Of a stretch of DNA of 64,000 bases, positions 58,451 through 64,000 are shown one piece after another (position 1 is the stretch's first letter; every line of letters starts with the position of its first letter). This DNA is from Adiantum capillus-veneris. Taxonomy: Eukaryota > Streptophyta > Polypodiopsida > Polypodiales > Pteridaceae. The notes beneath the pieces were generated by a model. That model did not search any database and had not been told where the DNA came from. It worked only from the letters and a program-made list of their open reading frames with translations. Location: contig CM043962.1 in assembly GCA_014529385.2 (NCBI GenBank), forward strand, positions 130,024,574-130,088,573, given 5' to 3'. The position numbers were made by a program, and so were the translations under genes.

Positions 58451-58963
58451 CTACATCATTTCTTGAATAACCGATGGGGACCCCTTGACTTGTCCTTGAC
58501 CTTCTTGCTCAAAAAAGGGGATATATCTGTCTTTTTGCTTGTTTGCCTTGTAGAATGGTTCTACAACCATCACAATCTGTATCAATTGGAACATGTCAAA
58601 TTTTATGAATCCTTTGTGTAACCTCGGATCTAGATGTGAAGAAGAGGATCCAAATATTATTTTGAGAGAAAGTCTGACCAACAAATCTGAATCACCCCCT
58701 CTGGTGCAACATTCCATACTAAAATCCAATTCTTGAGTAAACGTGGAACATGCTTGCAGTCTCTCCAAAAATCGTAGACTTACTCTTAACTTTTTTGTCC
58801 CACTTGCTTCATCCTTTTCCAAAGGCAACTCACGCCATAGGCTATCTATACACCACCTTGATTGGTCCATTGAATCAGCTCTTCCCACAATATTGATAAC
58901 GATTCCCATACATGACTGCCCTCCAAATGTAGGAATTCTCCTTTGAGGATTTTGGCTACACAA
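58451..58963 (-). CDS. 170-codon ORF of unknown function
   Basis: An unbroken minus-strand frame between two inverted copies of the ubiquitin-gene flank. It starts MCSQNPQRRIPTFGGQSCMG, contains LRVSLRFLERLQACS and ECCTRGGDSDLLVRLS, and ends QGQVKGSPSVIQEMM. No known domain, signal or membrane segment. The composition is protein-like and the length is above chance for this A/T-rich sequence, so it may be a captured gene piece. No splice context was found. Confidence 0.35.
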   Translation of the reverse strand: MCSQNPQRRIPTFGGQSCMGIVINIVGRADSMDQSRWCIDSLWRELPLEKDEASGTKKLRVSLRFLERLQACSTFTQELDFSMECCTRGGDSDLLVRLSLKIIFGSSSSHLDPRLHKGFIKFDMFQLIQIVMVVEPFYKANKQKDRYIPFFEQEGQGQVKGSPSVIQEMM

Positions 58964-59089
58964 CTAAATTGGGTTGCTTGTGACCACCCGATAAGTGTTG
59001 TTTCCTTCTCGCACCAATCAAATCAAGCAATGGTGTGATAGGAGCTTGAATGAGGAGATTGTTTTGCTCAACTAAAACTCTTGTGAACC

Positions 59090-59480
59090 ATCTGGCAACA
59101 GTCTCATGGAGACACAACGAAGCACCATATAGGATACAACTCTACCTTCTGAATCCACAAACCGAAAGGCTACTCTTCAACCCTCGAACGTAAGAAATGG
59201 GACATCGAGATGGATGACAAAGGACCATATGTCATTTTCTCTCTATATTGATTCTTCGTACGATCAGATAGCACATTTTAATCCTTTGTTCAATTCATTA
59301 AAGGAAGGACAACTATTTTTGCTACTACTAACTTGAACTTCAATGCTTATAAGGGCTTTTAATCCAGATAAGGTGACATGGTGGTCATAGAACTTGCAAA
59401 GGAAACATTCCAATTGAATGCATGTCAATGTCAATCGTTAGGATTTTTAAAACAAGTACACTTATGATATTACATGTTTG
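59090..59480. repeat. Third, inverted copy of the ubiquitin-gene flank
   Basis: This is the reverse complement of about 57408-57800. It ends at CTTATGATATTACATG (59463-59478), the complement of the point just after the ubiquitin-gene stop codon in the right arm, so it lacks the ubiquitin part. The 63-bp duplicated block is present once only. Confidence 0.85.
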
Positions 59481-60590
59481 GACAATTTTTGGTCAAATGG
59501 TCATCAATTATCCGTCCGTAGACTAACTTTGTAAATTTGGTCACAATTTTCAATCCAGTGATCCAAATCTTACCAAATTTGGTTGTGGGCTTATTATAAC
59601 ATGGTAAAACTAATAGTATGCTGACTTGGTCAAAAAGCTAAAAAATGGGACAGATGTAAATAATCGTGATTATTTACAATTGACAAATTTTTGTATCTTG
59701 TTGGACTGAGCATGTACACATGTTTATAACATCAATATAAGGCTGTGAATCAATTTTCAACAAGTTTGGACAAAATTTTCCCCAATTTACACTCAAGATT
59801 CAAAAAGTCAGTACAAACTTTAGTTTTAACCCAGTTTTTTGTCATTTTGGTGATCCAAATCACTTGGGCCTTTACAAAAGTTGTTTTTACACATGCAATG
59901 AGTCAATGGTATGAACCTTGGTCAATTTAGAGTAGAAAGTTAATAATCGTGAGTATTAACTTCAAGCTTGAAATGAACACTTTTTTGCAATTTTTTTAAA
60001 CATAGCCTTTATATGAGCTATTTTAAACCTATGAATCAAGTAAAAACTTAATTTGGCCTAAAATATCAAGAAAAAGTAAATAAATTGAGTTTTGGCCAAC
60101 TCTTGAAATTTTTACATCGGAGTGTCTTTGAGCTTACCAACTGATTTAGACAACTCATAAGCTTACTCTCCAGTCGGATTGAGTGGTTTCGAGTCTTTTC
60201 AAGCTATTTCTAGCCGTAGACTTGAAATTATCTAACTTCCAATAGCAACTCACACTTGATTCTTTCAGAGAGAGCAATGTTTTGAAATCCACCTTGGATC
60301 CTACTTACCCTACTCCTAGATTCTCATGCAAAGGGGTTGTGGAAAGTGTCCACAAACACTCGTTTTCTTGTGTTTTATGTTTTTCTAAGCACTAATTTTA
60401 AGACTTGTCTTGTCTACCAATCATTCTCAAAATCCTAATCTACTTCTATAATCCTACAATCCTGAAGGCACTCAGCAAGTACGATTACTTCCAAGCTACC
60501 TCTACACAACAAAAGACAACAATCTTAAGCTATGCGGTTTCTAAAAGAAAGTTTTGAACTCTAGGCAAACCTAGAGGAAGTTAAAAGACA
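59481..60590. other. No gene recognised
   Basis: A/T-rich sequence with words such as TTTGGTCA, TTTGGACAA and GTGATCCAAAT recurring, which hints at an old diverged repeat. No coding segment or transposon end was found. Confidence 0.45.
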
Positions 60591-60599
60591 ACTACAAAA

Positions 60600-61733
60600 T
60601 TCATTTTTACTCTCAAGGTTTATGCCATAAATATTAGTAGCGGGTCTAGCTCTTGAAGGTGGCCCCGGGGATCCTTTTCTACAGGCAGGAGTGGAAGGTG
60701 TCTCTAGAGAGGTCGAGGCTCACTGAGGACATGTATTGGACGTATGCCCTATTTGAAAACATTTGTAGTATCGGACTTCTTGTAAGAGGGTTTCTCATTG
60801 ATGTTGTGTCAGAGACAAGGCCTTTGAGATTGGGTTTCACAAGAATCTTGAGGATTTGTTCGTTGTTGATGGGAGTTATGGTTAGTGGACAAAGTTTCTT
60901 CTACGGTAGAATCCAGCTTTCCATCCATTAGTTTGTAGCCAGCCACAGTATGGTCCATAAGCTCTTGCATGGTTGAGACTTACTTGGACAGACAATATTC
61001 CTGCAATAGTGATGGTAGTCCAACGGTGTTTCTCCCATAGTGAAGAATGAACTTAAAGAAGGACATTAAAAGGTAGACGTCGAGAAACCTTTGGTTATAA
61101 TCTTCCATGGTCTCTGTGGCAAGCATTTTCAAGTTGCCCCATTTTGACAAGATCTGGACTTCAAACAGAGAAGTCATATAATTCTGTAAAAATATTGTCT
61201 TCAATTCCTTGGAGAATACAGTTGTGTCGCTTTTGAACTCCATCAAGGCATAGCATTATCTTTAAGAAATCCCGCTCCTCGAGAAATCTTGGATTCTTTT
61301 GTAAAGTTTCCCAAAGCATAGATATTGTCAAATTGCTATAGGAACTGCAATGCTTTCTCCCATATTTCACCCCAAAAAAGGTGAAAATTTTGATTGTTGT
61401 GCCGCCATATTTGAAATCCCTTTAATTGGGTAGTTACATACCTTGAGTACGGGTAGTAAGGGTATCCATATGGGATCCAACTATTGTACTATGGTGGCAA
61501 TGGTGGTGGCAACATTAGTGGCAAAGGCGGTTGCATTAGATCAAGGTCAGATGGTTGCACCATATATTTAAAGACCCTTGATCAAAACAGATGCATGGGA
61601 AGATTGTTAGATAGAAGCTCTCACACTTTTTGGTGCTGGAGGAGGAGGTACTACCAAGGACATGAAAGGGGGTAGAAGGAAACTGTGCAGCATCTAGAGA
61701 TTTTGTTGCGGACATTGTGACAAAATGTTGCAA
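60600..61733 (-). pseudogene. gag: Element G gag pseudogene (gypsy)
   Basis: The frame at 61733-61536 opens MQHFVTMSATKSLDAAQF. Frames 61370-61161 and 61246-60980 follow, with DTTVFSKELKTIFLQNYM, then MLATETMEDYNQRFLDVY, the helix of the gypsy gag domain that normally reads ESI..FN.RF. Leftwards (about 60920-60650) weaker text such as RSPILQMFSNRAYVQYM may be more gag. No knuckle or protease is seen. Confidence 0.6.
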
Positions 61734-61839
61734 AGCTTTTCAAACAAAAACTGCAAGTATTATGGAAAATCCATGAACGCATAGTGCTCTGTCTATTCCA
61801 AGAAGGAATGGCATTCTTTTAAAAATGCACACAACTAGA

Positions 61840-61851
61840 GCTCTGATACCA
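61840..61851 (-). promoter_or_regulatory. Primer-binding site of element G
   Basis: The minus strand reads TGGTATCAGAGC exactly, about 100 bp upstream of the gag start and preceded by ATTATGTAA. Confidence 0.88.
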
Positions 61852-61852
61852 T

Positions 61853-62700
61853 TACATAATGGGAGGGCACCCACGTGCCAATGGAAAAGAGTAGATGAGA
61901 CAACTTTAAACACTTCAAAACAACTCAACTGAGAGAGAGTGCACGACACACAAGACAGAGAGTGGAGTTCCACCACAAGAGAGAATTGGCCCTAAACCTT
62001 GGTGCCCTTTCAGTATTTCTTTGTATAACTTGAACTCAGTACAACTCTACAGGACTTTGGCACTCTGCTTTGCTTCACCCTCCTGATTGAATGCCAAAGG
62101 AAGATCCCAACCGATGTTTATAAAGGCCATTGGTCTCTCTAAACAGCAGTACATGAAAAGCACTAACTGTAATAGCATTTGGCCTTCTTAAAGATGTTAG
62201 GGTAAAACAGGGACTTCCATACACATGCAACAATAGCATGTTTCAATGCAATTTGTGGGAATCCGTACAACTCTCATGTCATCAAGTTTTACACAAGAGA
62301 TAGTGAGTGTGTGGGTTGGTCCTACTTTATTTAAATGCCTTGTGTCACTAGGGCTCCATCAAACGGGGTCCCATAAGTTGGTGGGAATTGGTCTTTAAAT
62401 ATAGGCCACTCGATAAGACTTTACAACTTGGTCAAACTTCTTCTTTTTCTTCTATTGCTTCTTCTCTTAAGTTTTAGGCCCCTCAGCCAAGATTTGCAAG
62501 TCAGCTAGAGTTAGACTCATTAGTGGCTTGACACATCAACAATTTATGACAAGGGAGATGGTCGCATCTGTGAAGTAGTGCAATCGCGTACAACGAGCAA
62601 GATCTATGTAAAGGATGGATCATGGTCACATAAGCCACTAGTGACTCCAAGAACTCACTCTTGAAGATTGTGAAGCTTAATTCATTACTTTGTGGCATGC
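61853..62700 (-). repeat. Element G 5' LTR (outer edge unresolved)
   Basis: The inner edge is set by the primer-binding site. A TATA box reading leftwards, CCTTTATAAAC, lies at about 62116-62126, which would give a transcript start roughly 30 bp further left. No second copy is in the window, so the right edge is a guess. Confidence 0.45.
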
Positions 62701-64000
62701 AAATAAGTTAATCCGACACTATGTTATGTCTGCCTCTCTAGTAACGTATTTACATATCAAACTCCTATAGGATCTCTACTCCTCGAGCTTTTCTACCCTT
62801 CAATTCATTCTGAATTTAAAGCCACAATACAAAGATAGTCACATGCAACATAAATTCACTTAACTATTTCTTAAGATGTGTATAGTATCTTAACATAATT
62901 ATTTCTTAAGATGTATATAGGTAACCCAAGGGATTCACCATTGAAAACTTACCGCACCACGTAAGTGTAGGGGAGGGGTTTTTTTTTACAAGTTACATAA
63001 CCGTACAAGTTAGGGGCAGGCCCCCAATAATTTATCTCCAAAGCTTAAAAGTAAGGGAGGGAATATCATATTTGGGGGGGGGAGGGGAAAATGAGAGGAA
63101 GTTTTTGTGTTTCAAAATCATGGCATCCCAAAAGAGTCTTCCCTCAAACTTGTGAGTCAATAGTTACAAAGATACATGCAAGAACTAACACTACATTGTA
63201 TGAGGGATAAAAGATATAAAGAGCTTTTATAGATGCTAATTTACATAGAGAACTTAACACAACTTTATAGCCATGTTTTTTTAGTAATTTAGATGGGTCA
63301 AAATTGGACAAGTAGCTAGAGTGCAGGTTGAATGGACACATAGTTTGAAAGTCAAACTAAGACACATTGAGTGTACATCTAGTTATCAATAGAAGTGGTT
63401 CCTTTGTACGTTTCTAGTCACTATGCTATACGCTCTTTGACTATTTTTACTCAGTTAGATCATGTGAGACCTAAATTTTATATGTAAAATAGAGGTATTA
63501 TAGTTTTTTGCATTGATTATCGTATACGCGTAGAAAGGGGGGTCATATTCCCTAATATGAGTCGTATATAGGGGTTTTATCAAACTTGTCTGCTTGCAAG
63601 TGGCGTCCCATTTTGTATATAGAGTGAATCCCCTGGGATAGATAATGTCCATAAATTATAAAAATATGATTACACTTACTTCTATGCAAGCTAAGCTCTT
63701 GTTTTGAAATAACTCCAATAGTATAATCAACCCAGTGAGGACAATGTTCCATCTCCCATTACGTCGTTCCTTTTTCAAAAAAAGTAGATAGGTGGCAAAG
63801 ATCAAGGATCTCACTAGACAACTGAATGAACCCCTTCAAAAAAGAGGATGCATGTCTGGTTTTTGATTAAATTCAAAAGAAAGAATCTTAGAGAGAAAGT
63901 GGTACCAACATGTACCGAGAAGTTTAATTATCTCATACACAAAGCTCTAAAATTGGAGCAATATGCTTAGAAGGAAAATGGCCATAAGGGGGAAACAAAA
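62701..64000. other. No gene recognised
   Basis: Short frames only, on both strands. A direct repeat of AACTATTTCTTAAGATGT(G/A)TATAG occurs at about 62863 and 62903, and a G-rich run at 63075-63094. Nothing else could be supported. Confidence 0.45.

Overview
This window is nuclear DNA of a seed plant, probably an angiosperm. Three things support that: nested LTR retrotransposons primed by initiator tRNA-Met (the TGGTATCAGAGC primer-binding site recurs), long (GA)n microsatellites, and one spliced host-type gene with GT-AG introns. I see no rRNA, tRNA, CRISPR or bacterial-type gene. Most coding sequence is old, frameshifted transposon protein, so the locus looks like an ageing repeat-rich chromosome segment. 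The species cannot be named from the sequence.

Layout. 1-2.7 kb: a 1,180-bp unit repeated in tandem, each copy ending in (GA)n, followed by a minus-strand primer-binding site and a putative LTR. 3.7-10.1 kb: a minus-strand gene of at least seven exons whose intron phases all agree. Its product is unrecognised. Its 4.5-kb intron holds a roughly 400-bp satellite array, split by a complete 2.7-kb gag-only Copia element (TR-GAG type). 10.9-25.7 kb: a 14.8-kb minus-strand Ty3/gypsy chromovirus (3.7-kb LTRs, gag, protease, RT, RNase H, integrase, chromodomain) with a second RNase H fragment lying upstream of its RT. 25.7-27.1 kb: relics of Copia pol and of a gypsy protease. 28.9-31.6 kb: a gag start, an AT-rich 152-bp satellite and a TATA-bearing LTR-like segment, all pointing left. 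32.3-33.0 kb: a decayed gag-like frame with two Cys/His clusters.

35.5-50.9 kb: a large minus-strand LTR element (called E here) with unrecognised duplicated ORFs and a zinc knuckle but no polymerase. Its right LTR carries a complete 5.5-kb Ty1/copia element (called C here) with a perfect ATTTA target duplication. E itself sits inside the RT of an older gypsy element (called F here; gag-PR-RT at 50.9-53.8 kb), so the order of insertion is F, then E, then C. 56-59.5 kb: an imperfect palindrome with a ubiquitin-like sequence on both arms and a Copia RNase H fragment in its loop, plus a third inverted arm about 1.5 kb away. 60.6-62.2 kb: the gag and 5' end of another gypsy element.

The best leads for something undescribed are the spliced gene with its satellite-filled intron, the pol-less element E with its duplicated domain, and the ubiquitin-bearing palindrome.
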